From DATIRA01 sp964553405 (GTDB lineage Bacteria > Pseudomonadota > Gammaproteobacteria > Steroidobacterales > Steroidobacteraceae): a stretch of 5,869 bases of DNA. Location of the stretch: contig CAZKLS010000148.1 of NCBI GenBank assembly GCA_964553405.1, positions 1 to 5,869 of the forward strand, written 5' to 3'. The notes beneath the pieces are model-generated. The model had not been told where the DNA came from and made no database searches. It saw only the letters and a program-made list of their open reading frames with translations. This document shows positions 1-5,869 of the stretch, one piece after another. Position numbers and translations under genes: made by a program. Numbering within the stretch: the stretch's first letter is position 1; the number at the start of each line of letters is the position of its first letter.

Positions 1-1588
<1,588 letters not shown>

Positions 1589-1633
1589 GGCTGACACCGG
1601 CGTCCGGCAGGGCCGGCGGGCAAAGGGCGCGGA
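1589..1633 (-). promoter_or_regulatory. 45-bp glutaredoxin-like/lepA gap with a TATAAT at its upstream edge
   Basis: This is the longest noncoding gap in the window. The minus-strand hexamer TATAAT (1638-1633) overlaps the stop codon of the glutaredoxin-like gene and matches the sigma-70 -10 consensus exactly, unusual in such GC-rich DNA and well placed (about 45 bp upstream) to start lepA mRNA. Against it, I find no TTGACA-like -35 at 16-18 nt and no TGn extension. No terminator-like hairpin with a T run is visible, so read-through from rseC and the glutaredoxin-like gene also remains likely. Confidence 0.25.
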
Positions 1634-1897
1634 TTATAGCCCGAGCGCGGCGCCCGCCCGGTCCGGATCGAACACGCCCTCGCAGACCAGCCGACCGTCG
1701 ACCTCGAGCACCGGCACGCGCAGGCCGTAACGCAACGCGAGCTCCGGATCGGCATCCACGTCCACGATCCGTACCTGCTCGAAGGCCGGTCCGAGCTCCA
1801 GCGAAAGCTCGAGCAGGAACTGGTCGCAAAGGTGACAACCCTCGCGGACCATGACCGCGACGTCGAGGTGCGGCCTGGACGCGCCCGGATGGCTCAC
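1634..1897 (-). CDS. Small glutaredoxin-like (DUF836-type) CxxC thioredoxin-fold protein
   Basis: This is an 87-residue protein with a thioredoxin-fold layout: a short beta strand (LDVAVMV, 11-17), the redox motif CHLC (21-24), a helix (25-38), a second strand (VRIVDVDAD, 42-50) and the cis-proline loop RVPVLEVDG (60-68). This matches the small glutaredoxin-like family (Pfam 'Glrx-like', DUF836) rather than classical CPYC glutaredoxins. There is no signal peptide or membrane segment, so it is probably cytoplasmic. The start is a GTG at 1897 whose bases overlap the rseC stop (GTGA, 4-bp overlap), which suggests translational coupling. The only in-frame ATG, at codon 16, would delete the first strand, so I prefer GTG. 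Upstream the frame stays open to 2215 inside rseC, but that part looks like a shadow. The substrate is unknown. In Pseudomonas the protease gene mucD occupies this position. A disulfide or thiol role in envelope stress is inference only. Confidence 0.88.
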   Translation of the reverse strand: MSHPGASRPHLDVAVMVREGCHLCDQFLLELSLELGPAFEQVRIVDVDADPELALRYGLRVPVLEVDGRLVCEGVFDPDRAGAALGL

Positions 1898-2304
1898 GGG
1901 GCCGGGCGCCGCGCGCGGAGCTTCGGGCGCCAGTGCCGCAGCAGCCTGCGCGAAGCCAGCAGCCCGAGCCCGAAACCGCCCACCGCGAGCAGCACGGCCG
2001 CGGCCTCGCCAGCCGGCGGGATCCAGCGCGCAAGGACGGCGCCGGACACCGTCCCGACCAGTGGCGGCAGATAGCTTGCGAGGGCGCCCCCGAGCAGCGT
2101 GCGCTCGTCGATCGCGAGCAGCAGCGTATCGCCCGGCCCGGCATCGACCGGAGCCGAACTGGCCTCGAGCTCGAGTCCGCGTGCCGCTGGCGGGCGGAAC
2201 AGCCTGAAGGCGCACAGGCAGGCGCCGCCACAGGGGCCCGGGCGGCCACAGGCCAGTTCGAGCCGGTCGCCGCGGCGCTCAACGACCCGCGCGAGGGTTT
2301 CCAT
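1894..2304 (-). CDS. rseC: RseC/MucC family inner-membrane regulator of sigma-E activity
   Basis: This 136-residue protein has the RseC/MucC architecture: a short N-terminal region with a cysteine cluster (C19, C25, C29, C31), a small beta-rich stretch with the family-like sequence GDTLLLAIDERTLL (58-71), and two membrane segments (about 71-93, including the conserved-looking YLPPLVG, and about 100-118). A basic C-terminal tail (RRLLRHWRPKLRARR) follows. In E. coli RseC has a mild positive effect on sigma-E. Homologues (RsxC-associated, SoxR-reducing and thiamine-related RseC proteins) suggest a redox role for the cysteines. The cysteine spacing here, C-x5-C-x3-C-x-C, differs from the C-x5-C-x2-C-x5-C of E. 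coli RseC as I remember it. The gene starts 3 bp after rseB with a GGGA-like ribosome binding site and ends overlapping the glutaredoxin-like gene by 4 bp. Family assignment rests on position, size, the Cys cluster and the two membrane segments. Confidence 0.93.
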   Translation of the reverse strand: METLARVVERRGDRLELACGRPGPCGGACLCAFRLFRPPAARGLELEASSAPVDAGPGDTLLLAIDERTLLGGALASYLPPLVGTVSGAVLARWIPPAGEAAAVLLAVGGFGLGLLASRRLLRHWRPKLRARRPAP

Positions 2305-2307
2305 CGC

Positions 2308-3303
2308 TCAGCGTCCCGCGTCCAGCGCCGGGGCGCCCGCCTCCGGCACGACCGAGCTCGCGATGTCGCGCACCGTGCTCTGCGGGACCTCGCCCACCGC
2401 CGTGACAACGTGCCCCTGTACGGTCGTCGTGTAGGCGTTCGCGGAGCCGAGCGTCGCATGTTCGCGCGGAATCGGGCCGGACGCGGGGCCCGGCTCGATG
2501 AAGACCGATACCGACGCGAGGCCGTCCGAGAAGATCAGGTGCGGCACCGGCACCGGCACTCCCGGCAGCGTCTGGAAACGCGACGCCACGAGCCGGAATC
2601 CCGGCGGCGCATGGCGGACGCGCCAGCCGGCCACGGCAGCCACCCTGACGTTTCCTCGACGACCGGTTCGGATCCACTGGTAGCCGGTCGCATCCACTGA
2701 CGGCTCCACCGCGGACGCCGGGATCTGCGCCGGCATCTCCAACCGGGTGAACTGGATCTCCTCGATCACCTTCCCCTCGGCGTCGAGCACGGCCGAGCGC
2801 AACGGCATTGCCGTCTCCTCGGCCAGCCAGAGCCGGTAACCGTAGCGGAACCGGTCGCGCGGACGAACGTCCACGATCCGCACCTCGTTGCCGAGGATGC
2901 GGTGCCCGGGCCGGGCTTCGAGCTCGTAGAGCAGCTCCAGCTCAGGTCCCGGCGCCGGCACGGCCTTCAGCAGCGAGCCGTCCTCCTTGCGCGGCTCGAC
3001 CAGCACGACCCGACGGTCTGGAAGGTAGGCGTGCACCTCCTCCGGCGTCCGGACGATTTCCCGTCCGCTGCCGTCCAGCGATACCAGCCGCTCGACGCTG
3101 CGGCCGTCCTCGACCCGGTGCAGGATCCGCATCACCTCGGACTGGTGGCCGGCGCTGTGCGTGAACAGGCCGTCGTAGTTGCGTGTCGCGAGCGACTCGC
3201 TCATCCGCTCGAGCCAGACGCGCGGCGGGTCGGCGGCCTGCAGACCGGGCACGATGGCCAGGCCGAGCGCGGCCGCGAGCACCCGCGCGTGGCGCAGCGC
3301 CAT
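2308..3303 (-). CDS. rseB: RseB/MucB, periplasmic sensor that protects anti-sigma factor RseA
   Basis: RseB binds the periplasmic part of RseA and blocks DegS cleavage until lipopolysaccharide intermediates or mislocalised lipoproteins displace it. The 331-residue product begins with a Sec signal peptide: basic MALRHAR, a hydrophobic stretch LAAALGLAIVPG, and an A-x-A-like site LQA near residues 21-24. The N-terminal LolA-like half (about 25-200) holds GYRLWLAEETAMPLRS (155-170), which aligns with YSYIVWMDTESKLPMRV of E. coli RseB. The C-terminal half (about 220-318) has GWRVRHAPPGFRL (226-238), the conserved-looking PHLIFSDGLASVSVFIE (254-270) and VGEVP (303-307). Length is close to E. coli RseB (318). 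The ATG directly abuts the rseA stop (TGAATG), so translation is probably coupled and the two partners made in proportion. The C-terminal tail after about 318 is Ala/Pro-rich and poorly conserved. Confident. Confidence 0.97.
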   Translation of the reverse strand: MALRHARVLAAALGLAIVPGLQAADPPRVWLERMSESLATRNYDGLFTHSAGHQSEVMRILHRVEDGRSVERLVSLDGSGREIVRTPEEVHAYLPDRRVVLVEPRKEDGSLLKAVPAPGPELELLYELEARPGHRILGNEVRIVDVRPRDRFRYGYRLWLAEETAMPLRSAVLDAEGKVIEEIQFTRLEMPAQIPASAVEPSVDATGYQWIRTGRRGNVRVAAVAGWRVRHAPPGFRLVASRFQTLPGVPVPVPHLIFSDGLASVSVFIEPGPASGPIPREHATLGSANAYTTTVQGHVVTAVGEVPQSTVRDIASSVVPEAGAPALDAGR

Positions 3304-3882
3304 TCAGCGGGCCTCTGAGAACTCGTAGGAAACGCGAGTGATGCCCGGGTCGTTCGCGAGCACGCCCGTCCAGACATTGCGTCGCCCGATGGGGGTGGAG
3401 TATTCGCCGTGCGCGACCAGGTACGCGGCCATGCGCTGACTCCTTGCCAGCGTCGGGCTGGCCGCGCCGGTCGCCTCGAGGTCGGCCGCGACGGATGCGG
3501 GCGCCTCGACGGTGACCGCCTGCTGCACCTGCGGGCCCTGCTCGGGCACCAGCAGCAGCACTGCGGCGAAGAGCGTGCCGGCGGCGACCGCAGCGCCGAT
3601 CATCGGCGTGGCGCGACGCCTGTGCCGCGCCGGCGCGGCTGCCGGGGCGGACGCCGCGGCGGACTCACCGGTCGCGACCGCCAGGCTGACTCGCTCGGCG
3701 AAGCCGGCGCTCGCCAGTGCCCCGCCCGGCGCGCGCAGCACCTCGCCGACCAGCGCATAGCGCCCGAAAGCGAGCCGCAGTCCGGGATCGCGCTCCAGCC
3801 GGCGCACCAGCAGGTTCAGTTCGTTCTGGGGCAGCTCACCATCGAGCAGGGCCGAGATTTGTTCTTTGATCTGATCCGTCAT
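3304..3882 (-). CDS. rseA: RseA/MucA, single-pass membrane anti-sigma-E factor
   Basis: RseA holds RpoE at the inner membrane and is destroyed by sequential DegS and RseP cleavage, then cytoplasmic proteases, on envelope stress. The 192-residue protein starts MTDQIKEQISALLDGELPQN, the anti-sigma N-terminal signature shared with MucA/RseA, followed by the LVRRLERDPGLRLAFGRYALVGEVLR helices (24-50). A low-complexity Ala/Pro linker (73-86) and a basic patch RHRRR (86-90) precede a single membrane segment (about 93-113), giving an N-in, C-out topology. The periplasmic part (114-192) contains RMAAYLVAHGEYSTP (150-164), which resembles the RseB-binding region of MucA-type proteins. The last residues are SEAR, not the C-terminal YVF-type or Val signal of E. 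coli OMPs; the DegS cleavage site cannot be placed by eye. The start ATG lies 8 bp after rpoE, as usual for a sigma/anti-sigma pair. Confidence 0.97.
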   Translation of the reverse strand: MTDQIKEQISALLDGELPQNELNLLVRRLERDPGLRLAFGRYALVGEVLRAPGGALASAGFAERVSLAVATGESAAASAPAAAPARHRRRATPMIGAAVAAGTLFAAVLLLVPEQGPQVQQAVTVEAPASVAADLEATGAASPTLARSQRMAAYLVAHGEYSTPIGRRNVWTGVLANDPGITRVSYEFSEAR

Positions 3883-3890
3883 CTTGAGAC

Positions 3891-4538
3891 TCAGTCGAGC
3901 AGTGGTTTGAGGTTGCGGTCAACGGCCTCGCGTGCCCGGAAGATCCGGGATCGAACGGTACCCACGGGGCAGTCCATGGCCGTGGCGATTTCCTCGTAGC
4001 TCAGGCCTTCGACCTCGCGCAGCAGGATGGCCGTGCGCAGGTCCTCGGGCAGCTCCTGGATCGCCCGCTCCACGGTCTGCTGGATCTCGTCGGACAGGGC
4101 GACGGCCTCGGGGGTGTCGACGTGGCGCAGGCGCGACTGCACCGACGCCTGCTCGTGCTCGCCGAGATCGGCCTCGTAATCCAGCGGCCGTCTCTGCCGG
4201 GAGGCCATTGCGTTGCGGGCCGTGTTCACTGCGATCCTGTACAGCCACGTATAGAAGGCACTATCGCCCCGGAACGAACCCAGCGCCCGGTACGCCTTCA
4301 CAAAGGCCTCCTGTGCCACGTCCTCGGCCTCGGCTGGATCCCTGAGCAGGCGCGCCACGAGCTTTATGACCCGATGTTGATACCTGAGCACGAGCAGGTC
4401 GAACGCAGACCGTTCGCCCCGCTGAGCCCGCTTGACGAGCTCGAGGTCGGTCTTCTCGAGGCCGGAACCCGGCCGCGGATCGCCGCCCCGCTCATCGTGC
4501 GACTCTGTAGACCCGTCGGGGGGCGGAAAGTTCGGCAT
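3891..4538 (-). CDS. rpoE: Extracytoplasmic-function sigma factor RpoE (sigma-E / AlgU)
   Basis: RpoE directs RNA polymerase to envelope-stress promoters. From the ATG at 4538 the product is 215 residues. Sigma region 2 spans about 44-112, with FDLLVLRYQHRV, VAQEAFVKAYRAL (74-86) and the nearly invariant FRGDSAFYTWLYRIAVNTA (89-107). Region 4 spans about 153-207, ending in the helix-turn-helix GLSYEEIATAMDCPVGTV (178-195) and RSRIFRARE. These blocks are almost identical to E. coli RpoE and Pseudomonas AlgU. The open frame continues upstream to 4745, but that lies inside ygfX and is non-conserved. The ATG at 4538 follows a GGAG about 12 nt away; a GTG at 4544 is an alternative. Either start gives about 20 extra N-terminal residues (Pro/Gly/Asp-rich) relative to E. 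coli (191). No in-frame ATG, GTG or TTG lies between 4538 and sigma region 2. The gene starts 23 bp after the ygfX stop. Confidence 0.97.
   Translation of the reverse strand: MPNFPPPDGSTESHDERGGDPRPGSGLEKTDLELVKRAQRGERSAFDLLVLRYQHRVIKLVARLLRDPAEAEDVAQEAFVKAYRALGSFRGDSAFYTWLYRIAVNTARNAMASRQRRPLDYEADLGEHEQASVQSRLRHVDTPEAVALSDEIQQTVERAIQELPEDLRTAILLREVEGLSYEEIATAMDCPVGTVRSRIFRAREAVDRNLKPLLD
4507..4533 (-). promoter_or_regulatory. Candidate sigma-E promoter motif inside the rpoE 5' coding region
   Basis: On the minus strand the bases GAACTT (4533-4528) are followed by a 16-nt spacer and TCTAC (4511-4507). The AlgU/RpoE consensus that I know is GAACTT, 16-17 nt, then TCTGA or TCTAA. The -35 element and spacer match fully and the -10 partly. 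The site sits in codons 2-11 of the rpoE frame as I start it (ATG 4538), so a transcript from it would begin near 4500 and lack an in-frame start codon for RpoE. It could be an autoregulatory promoter (with a misassigned start or serving rseA onwards) or chance within PNF codons. By eye it is the only exact GAACTT on the minus strand. Confidence 0.3.
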
Positions 4539-4561
4539 GCCGTGCACGGACTCCGGTTCGC

Positions 4562-5011
4562 TCAGGCCGCCCGTACCGGCCGCTCCGACGTCGCGAAAAG
4601 CCGCCGCAGGTGCAGGCTCAACCGCCGCCGCGAACCGGGCCCGACGTCCAGCGGCGTGAGCCAGATCGACTCGCGCCGACCGTCCTGCTCGAGGTCGAGC
4701 AGGATCGTGGGGCCGAGCAGCCGCGTGCCCGGCCCGAGCCGGCACCCGGTCCGGCGTCCGTCCGCCAGCCGCGCCTCGCAGCGGCCGGGGCCTGAGAACT
4801 GCAGGGCCCGGACGCGCCGGCGCGTCAGAGCGCCGGCTGCGAGCAGCAGCGCGGCGAGCAGAGCGCCGGGGCCGGCGGGCAGTTCCGGGTAGCGGGCAAT
4901 CACGACCTCACCGAACGCGCCGCAGGCGATGCACAGGTATGCGCTGAGCCGCTCCGCCAGCAGCCTGCCGGGAAGCTCAATCTGGACAGCTTCGGATGCG
5001 GGCCACGACAT
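4562..5011 (-). CDS. ygfX: YgfX/CptA-family inner-membrane protein paired with SdhE
   Basis: The 149-residue product starts at an ATG at 5011 and overlaps the end of sdhE by 35 bp, an arrangement like the overlapping sdhE-ygfX pair of E. coli. Two closely spaced hydrophobic segments (about 23-39, SAYLCIACGAFGEVVIA, and about 46-63, AGPGALLAALLLAAGALT) form a probable hairpin. A cytoplasmic beta-rich part follows, with LADGRRTGCRLGPGTRLLGPTILLDLEQDGRRESIWLTP split over 82-120 and the family-like basic end SRRRLSLHLRRLF (128-140). E. coli YgfX (135 residues) has the same order: membrane hairpin, then strands, then a WLxxDSMD-RRxL-like end. E. coli YgfX has been called a toxin affecting cell division and also a partner of SdhE; neither role is settled. 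A longer start at 5050 is possible but overlaps sdhE more. Sequence similarity is modest, and synteny carries much of the call. Confidence 0.85.
   Translation of the reverse strand: MSWPASEAVQIELPGRLLAERLSAYLCIACGAFGEVVIARYPELPAGPGALLAALLLAAGALTRRRVRALQFSGPGRCEARLADGRRTGCRLGPGTRLLGPTILLDLEQDGRRESIWLTPLDVGPGSRRRLSLHLRRLFATSERPVRAA
4858..4886 (-). promoter_or_regulatory. Weak candidate sigma-E promoter inside ygfX, upstream of rpoE
   Basis: The minus-strand bases GGAACTG (4886-4880) lie 17 nt before TCTGC (4862-4858), about 320 bp upstream of the rpoE start. The match to GAACTT-N16/17-TCTGA has one mismatch in each element. Autoregulated rpoE promoters upstream of the gene are known in E. coli and Pseudomonas, and this position would give a message that includes the full rpoE start. 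GAACT is fairly common here because of Glu-Leu codons, so a chance match is quite possible. Confidence 0.2.
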
Positions 5012-5255
5012 CTGCGATGGAATCCCCTGGAGCCGGCTCCCGACCCACAAGATAACCGAACAGCTGCGGATCCGGCAGTTCGAGTAACTGCTCGAATGCC
5101 TCGCGTTCCGGACGCGGGGCGCGGGGATAGTCTCTGTCCAGGTAGCGCAGCAGCAGTGCGTCCAGCTCGCGCATCCCGCGCCGGCACTGCCAGCGCAGCC
5201 GCCGGGAATGCTCGGGCGTCGCGGGCCCGGTGCAGGTCCCGCCCGGCCCTGGCAC
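4977..5255 (-). CDS. sdhE: SdhE, FAD assembly factor for succinate dehydrogenase
   Basis: SdhE (YgfY, Sdh5 family) is a small cytoplasmic protein that promotes covalent FAD attachment to SdhA. The conserved core is clear: RRLRWQCRRGMRELD (18-32), containing the RGxxE motif (R26 G27 M28 R29 E30) used to contact SdhA, then LLLRYLDRDYP, an acidic helix REAFEQLLEL (51-60) and PDPQLFGYLVGREPAP (61-76). This follows E. coli SdhE (IHWACRRGMRELDI...) almost helix by helix. I start at GTG 5255, giving 92 residues (E. coli 88) and an 8-bp gap after sdhB. The only upstream in-frame ATG, at 5366, would overlap sdhB by about 100 bp, and the next ATG is the Met inside the RGM motif. There is no clear Shine-Dalgarno sequence, so coupling to sdhB translation is likely. 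Being directly downstream of sdhB fits its job. The start codon is less sure than the gene. Confidence 0.94.
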   Translation of the reverse strand: MPGPGGTCTGPATPEHSRRLRWQCRRGMRELDALLLRYLDRDYPRAPRPEREAFEQLLELPDPQLFGYLVGREPAPGDSIADVVARIRSCPD

Positions 5256-5263
5256 GTCGGCGT

Positions 5264-5869
5264 TCAGTGCTGTCTCTCGGCGATCATCTTCTTGATCTCG
5301 GCGATCGCTCGAGCCGGGTTGAGGTCCTTCGGGCAGGCTTCCGTGCAGTTCATGATCGTGTGACACCGGTACAGCCTGAACGGGTCCTCGAGGTCGTCGA
5401 GCCGCTCCCCGGTCGCCTCGTCACGGGTGTCGATGATCCACCGGTAGGCGGCGAGCAGCGCCGCCGGACCGAGATAGCGGTCGGAGTTCCACCAGTAGGA
5501 CGGGCAACTGGTCGAGCAGCAGGCGCAGAGGATGCAGGCAGAGGGCTGATCGACCAGTGCCTGGTCCTGCTTGGACTGCAGGCGCTCGCGGTCCGGCGGC
5601 GCCGGCGTCCGGGTCTGCAGCCACGGCTTGATCGAGGCGTACTGGGCGTAGAAATCCGTCAGGTCCGGCACCAGGTCCTTGACGACCGGCATGTGCGGCA
5701 GCGGGTAGATTTTCACCGGACCGCGGATCTCGTCGGTGGCCTTGGTGCAGGCCAGCGTGTTGACGCCGTCGATGTTCATCGCGCAGGAACCGCAGATTCC
5801 CTCGCGGCAGGAACGGCGGAACGTCAGCGTCGGGTCGATCTCGTTCTTGATCTTGATCAGCGCGTCCAG
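5264..5869 (-). CDS. sdhB: Succinate dehydrogenase iron-sulfur subunit SdhB; 5' end cut by window edge
   Basis: SdhB carries electrons from the FAD of SdhA to ubiquinone through three Fe-S clusters, on the cytoplasmic face of the inner membrane (complex II). The visible 201 residues lack about the first 35. Counting from the first visible codon, the [2Fe-2S] ligands are C21, C26, C29 and C41 (CREGICGSC...LAC). The [4Fe-4S] ligands are C112, C115, C118 and C179, and the [3Fe-4S] ligands are C122, C169 and C175 (CILCACCSTSCP and CHTIMNCTEACP). The quinone-site residues equivalent to E. coli P160, W164 and H207 are present (P123, W127, H170). At the third [2Fe-2S] position this protein has Cys where E. 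coli has Asp, the commoner arrangement in the family. The protein ends in the usual ARAIAEIKKMI helix. An internal ATG at 5779 is not the start, because conserved sequence continues to the edge. Identification is certain. Confidence 0.98.
   Translation of the reverse strand: MDALIKIKNEIDPTLTFRRSCREGICGSCAMNIDGVNTLACTKATDEIRGPVKIYPLPHMPVVKDLVPDLTDFYAQYASIKPWLQTRTPAPPDRERLQSKQDQALVDQPSACILCACCSTSCPSYWWNSDRYLGPAALLAAYRWIIDTRDEATGERLDDLEDPFRLYRCHTIMNCTEACPKDLNPARAIAEIKKMIAERQH

Noticed and set aside
2538..2566. Short GGCACC/CCGGCA-type direct repeat
   Set aside because: It simply encodes the Pro-Val-Pro-Val-Pro stretch of RseB (about 250-254) and is too short to be a functional repeat.
1933..2700. 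A 255-codon plus-strand open frame opposite rseB and rseC
   Set aside because: It is antisense to two conserved genes, with biased Arg/Gly/Ala composition and no motif.
4539..4745. Upstream extension of rpoE to the ATG at 4745 (284 residues)
   Set aside because: The extra 69 residues are out-of-frame ygfX coding sequence with no similarity to sigma factors; the ATG at 4538 lies just after the ygfX stop.
4122..4892. A 256-codon plus-strand open frame opposite rpoE and ygfX
   Set aside because: It is antisense to conserved sigma factor sequence and has no domain; a codon-bias artefact.
5256..5366. sdhE starting at ATG 5366 (129 residues)
   Set aside because: The additional 37 residues overlap the conserved C-terminal Fe-S region of sdhB, and SdhE proteins are about 80-95 residues. 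GTG 5255 fits better.

Overview
The window is a high-GC (by eye about two-thirds or more G+C), densely packed stretch of a gammaproteobacterial chromosome. All nine protein genes that I can support lie on the minus strand. Transcription therefore runs from the right edge to the left edge: sdhB (5' end cut off) > sdhE > ygfX/cptA-like > rpoE (algU) > rseA (mucA) > rseB (mucB) > rseC (mucC) > a small glutaredoxin-like gene > lepA (3' end cut off). The proteins resemble E. coli and Pseudomonas RpoE/AlgU, RseB, LepA and SdhB closely enough to place the organism in the Gammaproteobacteria. The very GC-rich third codon positions and the gene order suggest a Chromatiales-, Xanthomonadales- or Pseudomonas-like lineage rather than an enteric one. 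Assignment below class is inference.

Right part (about 4560-5869): the iron-sulfur subunit of succinate dehydrogenase is followed 8 bp later by SdhE, which helps attach FAD to SdhA. SdhE overlaps a YgfX-family membrane protein. Middle (3304-4538): the envelope-stress sigma factor RpoE and its membrane anti-sigma factor RseA. Then (1894-3303) come the periplasmic RseA-protecting sensor RseB and the membrane protein RseC. Left part (1-1897): an 87-residue CxxC glutaredoxin-like protein whose GTG start overlaps the rseC stop, then the ribosomal GTPase LepA/EF4.

Spacing from sdhB to lepA is 8, -35 (overlap), 23, 8, 0, 3, -4 (overlap) and 45 bp. No stretch over about 45 bp is noncoding, so one long transcript is plausible, with translational coupling at several junctions. 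The arrangement physically links a respiratory-enzyme module to the envelope-stress sigma factor operon. Two landmarks that I remember near rpoE in model organisms are missing from this window: nadB, divergent from rpoE in E. coli and Pseudomonas, and mucD (DegP-like protease), between mucC and lepA in Pseudomonas.

Most of this is well-described biology, and I see no convincing novel system. The items most worth a second look are these: a near-consensus sigma-E promoter motif lying inside the first codons of rpoE itself; the joining of the sdh and rpoE blocks; the glutaredoxin-like gene in the mucD position; and an unusual cysteine spacing in RseC. I saw no tRNA, rRNA, CRISPR array, insertion sequence, integrase, attachment site or clear terminator.
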